Positions 11,260-22,953 of a stretch of 64,000 nt of DNA are shown here, one piece after another. A program made the position numbers and the translations under genes. The stretch spans positions 2,128,501 to 2,192,500 of the forward strand of contig JAPFBL010000003.1 in the NCBI GenBank assembly GCA_026182355.1, written 5' to 3'. The stretch is from Hermatobates lingyangjiaoensis. Its lineage: Eukaryota; Arthropoda; Insecta; Hemiptera; Hermatobatidae. The notes below the pieces were generated by a model. That model searched no databases, was not told where the DNA came from, and saw nothing but the letters and a program-made list of their open reading frames with translations. The first letter of the stretch is position 1; the number at the start of each line of letters is the position of its first letter.

Positions 11260-11262
<3 letters not shown>

Positions 11263-11304
<42 letters not shown>

Positions 11305-11345
11305 ATATATAAAAAAAGAGAGAGAGAGAGGAGAGAGAGAATATC
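11263..11345. repeat. (TA)n followed by (AG)n
   Basis: TA repeats from about 11264 to 11311, then GA repeats from about 11317 to 11340. Confidence 0.95.
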
Positions 11346-13225
11346 ACCATCTAACGCTTATAAACATACATATATATGAATGTTCCAAAAAGGCAGTGTT
11401 TCTAATGGCTTAAGAATATGGGAACAATTTTAGCTGGTCTGTCATCTAACGTAGTCCCATTTCTTTCCATAAATAATATTACAATCTGATTAGTAAGGTT
11501 TTAACAGTGATTGGTAATAGAGTTGTCGATTTCCTCTCAAGTCAACGCCTAATGTTAATGAAAAATTGAAATACCTAAAGGTTTGTGGAAGGTGAGTTCA
11601 GACAATGTCGGAAGAAAACCATTTTTGGTTTACATCTTTAGCTGTTTCAAAAAGGATTGTTCAACACTAGCTTCAGTTGAAAGAAAAACTTTTGGATTCA
11701 TTCATAACTGAAGATGGTATTCTATTGGAATATAGAAACGAAATTGCAATATTTATAATTGAAAGAACTCTGTTTACAAAAAAATTGGGGTTTTGTACAA
11801 TTGTTTTTACAAAAATTGTCAGCGTTTTGGGGTGTTAAAGGAATTTTCTAATTTAAATTTATGGTGTCAAGTACAAACAAAACGCCTACTCGTATTCTCA
11901 TATAAAAAAAGACGTGGTCAGCTTACGAAAACAGTTCGTCTCAACTATGACAATGTTCATAATGATAATGTATACATGATGCACATTCAACGTTGACCTT
12001 CTCGAAAATTTTAGATGATATATTTATATGGAATAACATAGCACCCTTCCATTTCCATCTATTCTCTGATAGTAAAGACAATCAGAAAATTCACCACTAA
12101 ACAGGAAGTAAAAGTAAAAAACAAGTTCAAAATGGAGAGGTTTTATGACAGTAGGTTGCACAGAAATTAGAGAAGTAAATCGGAAAGGCAGAAAATTACG
12201 TTTTTCATAATAATAGTGTAACAGTGTAAATCCGATTAAATACAGTGCATATCGGAAATGCAATCATGTAAAATTGCTTACAACTACGTTTTTACTGAGT
12301 GTTAAAAAAGAATAGATGTACGTAATTTTTGGATTAACTTCACATAATGTAAACACAAACTTTAATATAGAGCGATTAACTTTTTCCCTGTTAGTTACTC
12401 CATGTAATGTATAAATAGAAAAAATGAGATTGAGTAAGGTAAATTTAATTGGTAAAGTTGAATCAGTTTTGTACGAAGATAATCGGATCAAAGTATTAGT
12501 AAGAGTGTGAGAGGATACATGTTTAGTTTAACATTTTGACGAGGACGAGGACATGCGAGAAAAAGGAAGAGGTGATTGTGTTAACGAGCGAACTAGAGCA
12601 ACGGGTTTGTGAGTGTGGGAGGTCTTTGAATACAGTGAGACCCTCTTCCCTTAACGAGCCTCACATTCATTTAACTTCAATTGAAACAAGAGAACAATAG
12701 CCCCGATACTCTTCTTCTTCTTTACTAGTCTTTAAAGAACCTCTACCAAGGAACACGGTCAATCAATTCCACCAAAGTTATGATTGCATCAGGGCTTTCA
12801 TTCCACCATTAATTTTACTCCAAAATCTTCACTCAATACTAACACAATAAACTTATATAACAAGTAACAAATAATGTCATATAGCGAACTGTCATTGATC
12901 TCAGTAGGTGATCTGTCACTTCCAAACTAACACTTTTAGGCCTTCGCAAACATTACTGATTAGAGGTCAAAAGGTTGACTTATTTCTTAACTGGTACTCA
13001 TTTTAGTAATTACTGAGCATGATAAACGGTTTGATTCTACTTTTTGAGTCAGTCCTAAAATTTCCTTAAACAATTTATGATCGTGGGGAAAGAAAGGACT
13101 TTTTACATTCTCTCTTGATAACAGTTGCAAAAAATTTCCTATGTTTCTTCATGAAAAAATTACAAAACTTTAAAAAGCAGAAGTTATTTAGTTAAAAAGT
13201 TATAAGCAAATAGCAAAGAAAAAAA
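11346..13225. other. Intronic stretch, no recognised content
   Basis: AT-rich; short open frames at 11793-11996 and 12024-12491 show no known motif. There is a slightly GC-richer patch at 12535-12640. Nothing supportable. Confidence 0.4.
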
Positions 13226-13226
13226 T

Positions 13227-14490
13227 CTGGAGTGGCCTACACTAAACTTTACTATAAGTATCATATCAAACTTGATAACTTGAAATTGGTATCCGTTTTG
13301 TAATATAAAACGAAAGACTCCATTCATCACACATCAATATTACCCAAAGATACCATGATTTACTAACACAAAAAAATTTACATCTGATATTAAGTTTTGT
13401 TTAAGGACGCAACATATAGATTGATTAGTGCATTTTGTGAGACAAATCCACTATACAATTGAAAGCATCAGAAATTATATGTTTGATTAGCGTTCAGTTT
13501 TTGCATGTAAAAATATTATTCTTCTTATATCACATAAGTCATTAAAAAATTTCAAATCTTTTCATTATATCTCTAAACATCAATTTTATTTCACTGGATT
13601 CACTAAAAAAAATTCTAAGCCAATGTAAACAAATCCGACAAGTACAGCACATGATCCATTATAGTCCATGATGAATATTCAGTCTTTATAATTTTATCGC
13701 TATTTGAGGCAATTAAAAGGACATTGTTGTTTAATGAGCCCTTTAGAGACAAAAAAATATTTTCTGAAAACTTAATATTTACCATAACGTCTCTTTGGTT
13801 AATGTAATTCTAGAACAAAATCCTCAACTCATCCTCCACGTAATGCGCTATTTTCAAGTATAATTTTATTTCGATCCGTCAAACTGTATTGCTTGTATCG
13901 TCCTCACAATCTTCCAGATTGAATCACGAATCAAAAGTTGTACATTTTATTAAAAAAAAATATTCCCTTTTGTTTTAAAAATTACTGTTTTTGTAGCTTC
14001 CAAGATAACACCACAATTTCAAGACTTGAGTTATTAGTATGAGGAAAAAAAATGTTGTTTAAAGATACATTTTGAAAAAAAGTGATTTTCCCATCAAGAA
14101 ACTAAGTTCTCATTTTCCACCTAAGCTATAATTGCATCATGACTTTCATTACACCATTAGTTTTACTTCAAAATCTCCACAGAATAACAACCCAATACAC
14201 TTTTATAATAAGGAAATATAAAATAAAATAAATAACAGCTCCCAAACAAAAGGGCACATCTAGATTACGAGGCCCATTTTGGTGTAAAATATTGTAATTT
14301 AATCCATCAAAGATTGTGGACTGTAGCTTTCGAAGAAACCTTTGCACAATGCACAACCACCCACGGAAACATCATCGAAAAAACGTCATAAAACGCCTTC
14401 GGAGACCTCAAAACAAGTAAATCCGTCAACATCTAGGGATAATTTTTTTTACTATTATTATACTCTACTTATAGTTATGTAATGTCACTG
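13227..14490. mobile_element. AT-rich dispersed element, copy 1 (~1.26 kb)
   Basis: It begins CTGGAGTGGCCTACACTAAA then CTTTACTATAAGTA, and ends near TACTCTACTTATAGT. The left terminus and the right terminus are partly inverted copies (ACTATAAGTA versus TACTTATAGT). The interior matches the copy at 17962-19616 in order: a GATCCGTCAAAC phrase, GTGATTTTCCCATC, GAGGCCCATTTT, TCCATCAAAGATT and GAGACCTCAAAACA. There is no coding potential; it is probably a non-autonomous DNA element, family unknown. Confidence 0.7.
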
Positions 14491-14573
14491 AGAGTAAGAC
14501 GTGGATATAAAAAATATTAAACTTCCAATTATGTAAAATATTGTTTTATAATCAAGAAGGTTTCTGAGTGGAA

Positions 14574-14612
14574 AAAACTGGAGTGGCCTACACTCAACTT
14601 TACTATAAGTAA
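14574..14612 (+). repeat. Isolated terminus of the AT-rich dispersed element
   Basis: CTGGAGTGGCCTACACTCAA followed by CTTTACTATAAGTA, the same terminus as at 13227 and 17969. It probably starts a third copy whose interior (to about 15180) is too diverged for me to follow; GAAGGTTATCCATTA at 15146 also occurs after copy 2. Confidence 0.65.
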
Positions 14613-15779
14613 ACATAATATCTACTCGTTAACAACCAACTGATTTCTTGGTTTATTTTAATGTCGCTACGAACACATTTTAATCAATAATGCATCAATT
14701 GTTTGCATATGGCTATACTCATTTTATCATTTATAAGAATCATTGATCAATCTGACATAAATGTTAATAAAAATTAAAAATTTTAGAAAACGTGGGACAA
14801 TATTTGACTTTACACTGGAGAAGGTGAACTAATTAGAAAATACATTCAAATTGTCATCAATAGATGCAATAAGCGAAATTAATTTGAACCATACATACAA
14901 GACAACTATGGTATTAACAGACCGTGGAAAAAACAAGATCCTATTCGCATCGATTTCAACTTGCTAATCAACAAATTGAAAATGCTGGGAAGCAGAACAA
15001 ACTTTCCAACGTATATCCAATTGCAACCTCTTCCAATACCAAAGGATACCAATAATACAAAAAAATATTCTACAAGTAGGAACATGACCAGCAAAAGAAG
15101 AAGACCTGATTACTAAATATACCGGTGATTTCTTCACTTTATTAGAAGGTTATCCATTAATCAACTGTAACCTTTGTATTATACAACGAAATACTATTTG
15201 GTCGTTTCATATTTACTAATTTAGCTTTTATAAATTGACTTTATGCAGTATATGACAATAACAATCACAAGTACCATTCTGCCAAATTAATACAAACTAC
15301 AGTTTCAGTAACATGACTAATTTGTAGTCTTATTAAATTAGTTTTCTATTTTAAAACAACTGTACGTTTATGGTATATACTGTACTGAAAATGAAAATGT
15401 ACATATATTAAAATGTAAGAGTAAACTCGTAAGAGAGTAAATCAACAAGGCTACATGTTAAAATAAATTTCTTCAAGGTACGGTTAAGCTCATAAGGAGA
15501 ATATATAAAAAAACACACGAATACGCCCAGACAGACATTGTGTATAACATTTTAATATAGGTATGACTGATATACCATATCAGTCAAAACAAACTTTTAT
15601 GTCAACATTCGGTTTTATTTATAAAGTTTAGTAGGAGGAATGATGAAATTGTGAACATTTATTACGAACATCTGTTACATTAGGGATTTCAAATGAATAA
15701 GTTCAAGAATAGAATTTTTAAACAATACAGCTCACATTTAACAAACAAACTACACTGATGTCAGTGACATGAAGCATTT
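14613..15779. other. Intronic stretch, no clear content
   Basis: AT-rich; possibly the decayed body of the third AT-rich element copy up to about 15180, then nothing recognisable. Confidence 0.35.
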
Positions 15780-15829
15780 GATTTCCCTACAGGTACTTAG
15801 TGGACAGGCTTCCTACACTACCTTACAGT

Positions 15830-16510
15830 TTTAGTACTACCATAGGATTCTTAGGAATTCGGTTGCCCCTCTCTGAAGAGGGTAATGCCCGTTACCCCGG
15901 GACCAGGGCTTGCTAATAGTAGTTTGTCGGACCCCATCAGGGCGTCATTGTGAGGAGTCTTTAGTACCTAAGTGCACGACTCATAGTGAGAGATTACAAA
16001 TATCTCGTTGGCTAACTGCCAACTCTACTGAAACATAAATGGACTCGAAAAGGTGTGGTATTTAATCGACCCCACTCTGAGATCCCGTCAAAAGCCCGAG
16101 CCTCTACCAGGCAAGTACCAGTTGTCCAGTCCAATCAGCTAAGTTCAAGGCCCGTTCTCACTGATAAGGGTTTGGGGTCTCTACCTCCCGAGTAAGGCAT
16201 CCTCCCGAGAAGTTACTGCTTCTCACACAGCGACCAGAAGGGTATATGCAACTTGGGTGAGAACCAACAGCCACTAAGAGTCCAACCTCAGTTGGCGGGA
16301 TGGAGAGAGAACCTCTCCATGGGCCCCACCGCCTTTAGTAACGACTTATTTTAAGAGTTTCGGATTAAACTCCGAACCTAATGAACCTGCTCAGCTACAG
16401 GTAAGGTCAGTGGCTTTTGTGCCACTACTTCAATGAACCTATATATATATGTATGCCAATACACCTTGTGGGAGAGCTGCATGACCCCATTAGGGGCGTC
16501 CTACTTACGA
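15830..16510. mobile_element. GC-richer inserted sequence of unknown family next to the exon
   Basis: Base composition changes sharply from AT-rich to balanced between about 15780 and 16420, with CTCTGAAGAGGG and CGGGACCAGGGCTTG-like phrases. No frame is open for long and no domain is recognisable. It ends about 40-130 bp from the donor site of the PKA-RI exon at 16553. I infer a transposon or processed insertion because nothing here looks like host intron. A (TA)n-like tract at 16441-16452 lies within it. Confidence 0.45.
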
Positions 16511-16552
16511 GTATGTACATTAGTCATTATAACAAAAACTTAGATTTGAGAC

Positions 16553-16711
16553 CTTCTTGACATAGCTGGTGGCGTCTTCTTCAGATACAGGTTCGGCCGA
16601 AATACCGCCTCGTCTCCTCACTGGTTGCTGGGCGCTTGCTGGAAAAGGAGTCAGGTCCTCTGTATCCTCAGGTGAAGTGATCTGTTGCTTGGCATCCTGC
16701 CTTGCCTGCTC
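16553..16711 (-). CDS. Pka-R1: PKA-RI regulatory subunit, exon with the pseudosubstrate inhibitor site
   Basis: 159-nt exon, 53 codons, phase 0 at both ends. It starts EQARQDAKQQITSPEDTEDL, follows with a Pro-rich linker and VRRRGGISAEPVSEEDATS, and ends YVKK. RRGGI is the RI pseudosubstrate that occupies the catalytic subunit's active site; Ile at the phospho-acceptor position marks type I rather than type II (RRxS). The acceptor is TGTTGCAG before 16711. The donor is GTCTCA after 16553, a weak match to the usual GTRAGT. The preceding docking/dimerisation exon should lie at higher coordinates; I could not find it up to 64000. Confidence 0.95.
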
Positions 16712-17955
16712 CTGCAACACAAAAAAACATTTTAGATAAAACACTGATCACAATGCCACAACATTACAATTAAATCATTTCTTCATTTTAATCTAAGTAA
16801 TTAATTTTCAACATTTCGGTCAACAATTCTTAAGTGTACTTCAACGCAATCCACTTCAACTTGAAACATACACTTCGAAATTAAATTTGGTGCACCTTGT
16901 ATTTTATATTTCATGATGGATTAACAGTCCCAAGACTCTCTAATCAAGATAATATTATATAAATCAAGTATATATATAGTCATTAAAATAGCTGTTAATT
17001 CTAATAACGTCTGCCTAAGCGAAGACCTGCTGCTCTCGTACAGAAATATAAATATTGATATACATTCTTACATTTCAAACTGGTTTTTGAGGATTTGGTC
17101 CAAAGAAATAACAACTGATTAAAGTTGATGCTTCATCAAAAATAGTTTGGCATTTTCAAGGCTAAAAACAATTCATTGAAAACACAATTAGTAAAACCAA
17201 ATGCATCCACAGAATATCAACCAACAGAAAGAAACACAATTAAGCAGCAAACAACAAATAAAGTACAAGAAAACAAAAAATAGGCAGTGTTATTGATTTT
17301 TAATACAAAAAATGTGTTTTTTAAACATAATTGCTTTTATTGTTTATTAGGGTTAAAAAAATATTTGAATAGTTAAATGATACTTCAAAGTAACTCTGCG
17401 AGAATACCTCCATAGAACATTCAAGGAAATAGAAAACAAAAAACACAATAGGCAAAAATTACAAACAATACAAATAAGCAAAATATAAACAAATTACGGG
17501 GAAATAAAAAAAATCTACAAAGTTATTACCTCTTTTTGAAGGAAAACTACTTATGTTAGATGCATTTATCTAACAGCATCATGTCAGAGACGAAAGTGAA
17601 GGGAGGTTACACAACCATAAAACTAAAGCAATCCACTCCCCCTTTGTTCAAATTAATTACTGTAGGATACGGTTCAAAACGAAAAAAAAAACAGAAAGAA
17701 AAGCAAACTGTTAACTGATAATTATGGTGCTGATGATGATAATTTGCCTTTTGATAAGTATGTTGCTCTAATGAAGATTTTTATTTCCTAAAAACTTCAC
17801 ATGTGACTGGAGATAGTACTTAACGGTCCCATTTGTAGTGTTATAACACTATTTTAATATTGCATGGTCATGGAATACCGGTACTAAAACAATACTCAAT
17901 GAGAAATTTTCAACCAACCGTGAAGTGATTAAAATTAGTAGCCGTTTTTTAATAA
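16712..17955 (-). other. Upstream PKA-RI intron, first part, nothing recognised
   Basis: AT-rich and A-rich low-complexity sequence with no supportable feature. The intron continues to an unseen upstream exon, so everything from here rightward is presumably intronic or 5'-flanking. Confidence 0.5.
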
Positions 17956-17961
17956 AAAAAA

Positions 17962-19616
17962 ATCTGGAGTGGCCTACACTAACTTTACTATAAGTAACTT
18001 AATATCAAATTTATGAATATGTAATATATAACGTCTCTTTTAGGCATAATATAAACATCTAAATGGGATATGATTATTAGTCTTTCATTCCTGACATAAT
18101 AGAGATAGTGATTGAAGGACATATCAATATATAAGCTTATTTTTGTATATCACACAGCTGATGCAAATAATTTCATTGGTATAACTACAGCAGTAATAAC
18201 ATTTTTGAAAAACCCATGTGAACATTTCTTGATACGAAATATTCTCCTACAAGAGAACATGGCTTTTGTTCAAATAGCCAGTGGATTTCTTACATCGTTT
18301 ACTTGACATCCTTCTACATTGAATATTAAAGTAAAATTTTCAAATTTAAAACGGGAAAATACCCTTTTTTTCTCTGAAAAACATCATAAACAGCTAAGAA
18401 AATGTTGCTTTAAGGTGATTTATAATTAAAGATGTACGATAATTACATTTATTGATCTCTAAACGAAAGATTTCAATTTTGAATTATCTTTTACATTTTT
18501 GGTTTTTTACAGAATTAATATACTTTGAATTTTATGGCTTCTTAGTATTTAATAAGATCATTTTCCTTCCCTTTTATCAAATAACATATAAAGGAATTTT
18601 TTCTGAGTGTGTGTTATCATTTTCCTGCACTTTATTATTACTCTTACATCTCATATAAGTCAATAAACAATTTAAATTGTTCCTTTATAAATATCAATTT
18701 TATCTCAGTGGAATCGCTCAAAAAATTTCTAAGTCAATGTAAACAATGAAAAAAAATATAAAAAATTCGACAAGTATAGCAGGTGATCTCTTAGTCTAAG
18801 ATAAACAAACAGTTTTATAGCGTTTTTGCTCTTTCCCATAACTGAAACTTCATGATTTTTTTTTATAAACTGCTAATTTTTTGTTCCATTTTTGGTCAAA
18901 TTTTCATTATTTTTTAATGAGCCGTTTCGCGTCAAAAAAACATTTTCTGAAAACAGAAATCGTACTGTAACGCCCCTTTACCGAATGTAATTTCGAAAAA
19001 AAATATTTCAACTCATTCTCCTCATTTCAACTCATTCCTCTCATTTCAACTCTTTCTCATGTTCTATTTTTAGGCATAGTTTCATTTTGATCCGTCAAAC
19101 AGTATGGCTTGTATTGCTCTCACAAGGTTTGAGATTGAATTAAAAGTCAAAATTATTACATTTTAGTAAAAAAAAAAAATATTTCCCGTTGTTTTAAAAT
19201 TCTGAATATATTTTTCGTTTGTTCCATTTGTAACCTCAAAGATAATGTCAAAATTTCAAAACTCTAGGTTTATCAGTTTAAGAGAAATAAATGTTTAAAA
19301 AAAAACGGTTTTTGGCAAAAAAAGTGACTTTCCCATCTTGCATAATTCTTCCCAAACAATAGGGATCTTCCTCTCTATGAGGCCCATTTTTGTGTAAAAT
19401 ATCAACTTGATCCATCAAAGATTCTGGACCGTAGCGTGGTAACAAGCAATGCTAACACACGCACCCACCCATCCACGCACCCACCCACCCACACACACAC
19501 AGACATCATCGTAAAAACGTCAGAAAACGAATTCTGGGACCTCAAAACATGTAATTCCGTCAAAATCTCGAGATCGAATTTTTTCACGATCACTATACTT
19601 TACTTATAGTAAAGTA
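17962..19616. mobile_element. AT-rich dispersed element, copy 2 (~1.65 kb)
   Basis: It starts CTGGAGTGGCCTACACTAAC and TTTACTATAAGTAA, and ends TACTTTACTTATAGTAAAGT. It shares a colinear interior with copy 1 at 13227-14490 and is the better preserved copy. The last 15 bases are the inverted complement of the ACTTTACTATAAGTA start in copy 1, which supports terminal inverted repeats. A (CCCA)n/(CA)n microsatellite sits inside at 19459-19502. No transposase frame is visible. Confidence 0.75.
19459..19502. repeat. (ACCC)n and (CA)n microsatellite
   Basis: Short CCCA/CACA repeats inside the AT-rich element. Confidence 0.9.
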
Positions 19617-20335
19617 AAAAGTGCTGAAGGTTATCCATTATCCCAAATTGAGTTTTCAATTTTTAGAACTATATTGCCATTTACTGTGACAAAGTATCTT
19701 AAAATTTGTTTGATATAATACCAATTTTAGGTTAACTTTTTCACAGAATATCATTATTCCATTATTAGACGTTTAGCATTTCAACAAAAAATTGTTTAGC
19801 TCATCCTCTTAAAAAAGTCTATTTTTTTTTTATAATTCCATTAAACTCCGTTAAGTGGTGTGAGCTGTATTGTGTCAACAATGTTTCAGAAACAATCATA
19901 AGTTAAAAAAATTTGCATTTTATATGAACGCATACCTTTGCAGTAATTAGAAAACTTTTAATTATTTCTCCCCTTATTGCAGCTATTAGTAGAATAATAA
20001 TGAGAAAATTTCAACACAATACAGTTATAAGTTTTGGAGATAAAAAATGCTATCTAAAAACAGAGCACTTTTTTATCCATAAAAGAGACTTTCGAATGAG
20101 CAATTGACCCCCAAGCAACAGCTAAAGGATTATAGCAGTTACTTTTACTAACCGCTAATTCAATTTAATACTATTCCTTGCTTACTGTCAGAATGTGTGA
20201 CACATTGTCGTCTCCATGAGATTTAATTCAAACTTTCTTTGTTACTATTAAAATTAGTTAAGACTATATTAAAAGCGTCGGATGATTTTGTACACACTGT
20301 GTACTTCTCTATAATGGGTTAAAATTAATAATATC
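19617..20335. other. Probable extension of the AT-rich element, otherwise featureless
   Basis: GAAGGTTATCCATTA and TTGAGTTTTCAATTTTTAGA here recur in diverged form at 15146, 25620 and 49270, so this belongs to a dispersed repeat family. No gene is seen. Confidence 0.4.
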
Positions 20336-20344
20336 AAAATCAAA

Positions 20345-20480
20345 GATAACCGGGACACCAACCAACGACCAACGAATATTACAATGCACAACAGTGCATG
20401 TCGTAAATAGCAGTTCCAAACCAGAGGCCCACTACTGCTAGATTGTCATCCTGCTGTTTTTGTTTAGGTCAGTAAACATT
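20345..20480. repeat. Dispersed repeat, copy a (pair with 50235-50370)
   Basis: ACGACCAACGA, TAGCAGTTCCA, CTACTGCT and TGTCCTGCTG-like words occur in the same order at both places in the same orientation. Family unknown. Confidence 0.65.
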
Positions 20481-20499
20481 GTCAAGAATGTGAGTGTTT

Positions 20500-21930
20500 T
20501 CCTTCCTACTACAATCACAACTTTTTCATATGAAAGGTAGGATTTAATGACAAAGATTCATTACTTCTATAAAATTCTACAAGAGAGAGATAGCTTTATG
20601 AGGGACAAAAAGAAACCTGTTGCAGCATATCTGAACAAATGTTCTGTAAGAGATAGAGTGTTATATCAATGACATCTGATACATTAAAAAGGAACATTGC
20701 CACGATTATTGCCCCCAATGGGATTTCCTGAAGATTATTTTCTCAACCCGAAGTATAGCACCGATTAGTGAACTGGAACGAAAACTAGTAGTACCTTGAA
20801 ATAGAAATAACCTAAAGAAACTAGTAATTTATGGATACGAAAACGAAAAGGAACGGCTAAAGGAAACGTACGAATATTGGATGCATGCATACGTCATCGA
20901 GTTATTACTTGGCTATTAACGAAGTCAGGTATGTGGAAGAAGGGGAATAAACTTAGCTATAAAAGACACTAAAGCTCAACATTTCAGTTAATGATTAAAA
21001 CAATTTGTTCAAGATTTGGAGCCAGATTATTGTATTCTAGAAAGATTATGCATTCTCCACTGTAACAGAAAATGGTCTAACATGTTGATTATGGTGAAAG
21101 AACTTAATAAAAAGTCAAAAGTACATCATTGTCAAGCATTACGCAAGGAGTATACAGCAGAAATACAAGAAGTTACCATGGTCTAGTCACAGCAGGATGC
21201 CAATTACTTGTCTGGGATTAATTAACAGAAGGCCAAGAGAATTTAATTAAATGTTTGTGAAGGATTTCCGGAAGTATAAAGTAGCATAGGCAACTTCAGA
21301 AAATGAGCATCAGCTTTGTTGTGTTCATGTAAACCAACTTAACACAGCAATGTCCTTAAATAGACACATTCGTTAAACTGAAATCTCTCCTTACGGACTT
21401 GCAAACTCGAGTGTCCGTTTATTTGAAGAACAATGGAAGCAACTTGAAGAACTGTATTACCCAAAAAATAAGAAACTTTAAAATGATTTCATTCCTTGAA
21501 TGTTCTTGATAAGAGTGTAAAATGTACGAATATGCCTTATATAAGAAAGGTGGGTTGCTTGAGGATACAATATATGGATCCTTGAGTCAAGAGGAGTAAA
21601 AGTGCTGAATAATAAAATTCTACCGATAGGAGTGTAAGAAGGCTCCCCAGTGAACAGAGTGCTCTTATTTGAAATTCAAAAAGAGAAAGCTAAATCAACA
21701 CTATTAACGATTGCTGTTAATATTTCAGTCTTAAATGTGAAGCCAACTTCTGATGCTCCAAACACCATTTCAAGTACAACTGCTTATCCAGAAAGAGTTT
21801 GAAGAGCTACATCAGCAAGTTCACAACGCAAAGTCAAAGCGCCGGAAGCAAGAGGAACAACTGAAATGCATCTTTAGTAGATAAAGGCTTAACAAATTTC
21901 AATATTAACTTTCACGTTGTAGAAGTAATA
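20500..21930 (+). pseudogene. Decayed coding-like relic of unknown family
   Basis: Plus-strand frames, broken by many stops, give protein-like runs such as a 21000-21140 segment reading RLCILHCNRKWSNML and a later SVRLFEEQWKQLEELYY. Composition is less AT-biased than the flanks. It is compatible with an old transposable-element ORF or a processed pseudogene. I cannot name the family. Confidence 0.3.
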
Positions 21931-22206
21931 ACATAATACCAAAGTTATATGTTCTTGAAGACCCACCTTGCGGTATGTCTTCACACACATTCAAGTGTGT
22001 TGAATGTTTATTTTCAGCTCTAAGGCTAGTCAGGACCGACTAAAGAATTGCTATGAAGTAGAAACTCACTGAAGTCATCTTGTTTTAGTAAACAAACTAT
22101 CAATTTTTTATCTTCTAATTTCAATTATGTTGCTTACTTTTTAAACAAATATATTTACAAAAATTCTTCCAGTTATAATTTTAGAAAGTTTTAAGTAGTT
22201 TGGAGG
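21931..22206. other. Unrecognised AT-rich sequence
   Basis: Short gap between the relic and the foldback element; nothing visible. Confidence 0.4.
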
Positions 22207-22390
22207 TAACGAGGAATAGAAAGTCAGTCGTACAAAGTTTATGCAAAAGTAGAAGTAAACGTAAAAAAAAGTTTAGGTAAACGTTGAAAAATCTACATAA
22301 TAATGATCGTGTGCTGCTTAAGGTCTAGAGAAGTACTGGAAGTCAGGGAACTTGCTCAGAGAAGTGGAACAATTTGATTAAAGTTTAAAT

Positions 22391-22427
<37 letters not shown>

Positions 22428-22953
22428 ATTAATGTAGGTTTCATATTAATTAGCATTCAACAGATATTTTTTATTCATTTAAAAATTTTTACATACATTT
22501 CCAAATGCTGTAAGGTTAAAAATGAGAGTTTAAGTAATTTTGTTAAAGTAACTATTTTACACTCTTAAGGAGATTTAAAACTTGAAGGAGTCAGATTGGG
22601 CAATTTAGAAATATTTTCAATTGGAATGGGATGTTTTACTCATCAGCTGTGGTAGCATCCCTATCTATTTCTGCCTGGAAGCCACAGCTCTCAATGACTA
22701 GTAGGCCAAATGATTGACTTTCTTACAAATAAGTACATGACAACTGACTACAAACTTGGTCATAACCACTTGCCGAATACTATTATTATAGTCAAATTAT
22801 TCCACTTCTCAACAAGTTCCCTGTTTTTCTAGTATTTCTCTAGACCTCAAGCAAAATACAGATTTCAAGCATTATTATGCAGATTTTTCAACGTCTACCA
22901 AAGTTCTACTTTTATATAAACTTTGTACGACTGACTTTCTATTCCTCATTAGC
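22207..22953. mobile_element. Foldback/MITE-like element with ~180-bp diverged inverted arms
   Basis: The left arm 22207-22384 is the reverse complement of the right arm 22783-22953 at roughly three-quarters identity by eye. Paired words include GGAATAGAAAGTCAGTCGTA with TACGACTGACTTTCTATTCC, and AGTGGAA with TTCCACT. The ~400-bp centre has no open frame and contains a (TA)n tract. Confidence 0.7.
22392..22425. repeat. (TA)n microsatellite
   Basis: About 17 TA repeats. Unlike most others in the window it is not next to a hammerhead-like end. Confidence 0.95.

Larger units (their letters stand above)
11001..11262. mobile_element. Hairpin element, family I: 131-bp arms, 1-nt spacer
   Basis: Bases 11001-11131 are the reverse complement of 11133-11262 with very few mismatches; the centre is at 11132. 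Each arm is a 3' end of a Penelope-like element fused head to head at its truncated 5' side. The same end occurs at 38.8 kb attached to a decayed Penelope ORF, and at 47.0 kb as another hairpin. Each arm carries a hammerhead-like motif. The right arm runs directly into (TA)n. It lies inside the 10.5-kb PKA-RI intron, so the pre-mRNA would contain both arms. Confidence 0.85.
6020..16552 (-). other. Large PKA-RI intron (10.5 kb, phase 0)
   Basis: It runs from the donor GTCTCA after 16553 to the acceptor TTCTTAG before 6019. It is filled with mobile-element debris: a Penelope-like end, LINE tails, a long hairpin, an AT-rich dispersed element and a GC-richer insert, each listed separately. All of these are transcribed in the PKA-RI pre-mRNA if the gene model is right. 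Confidence 0.9.
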
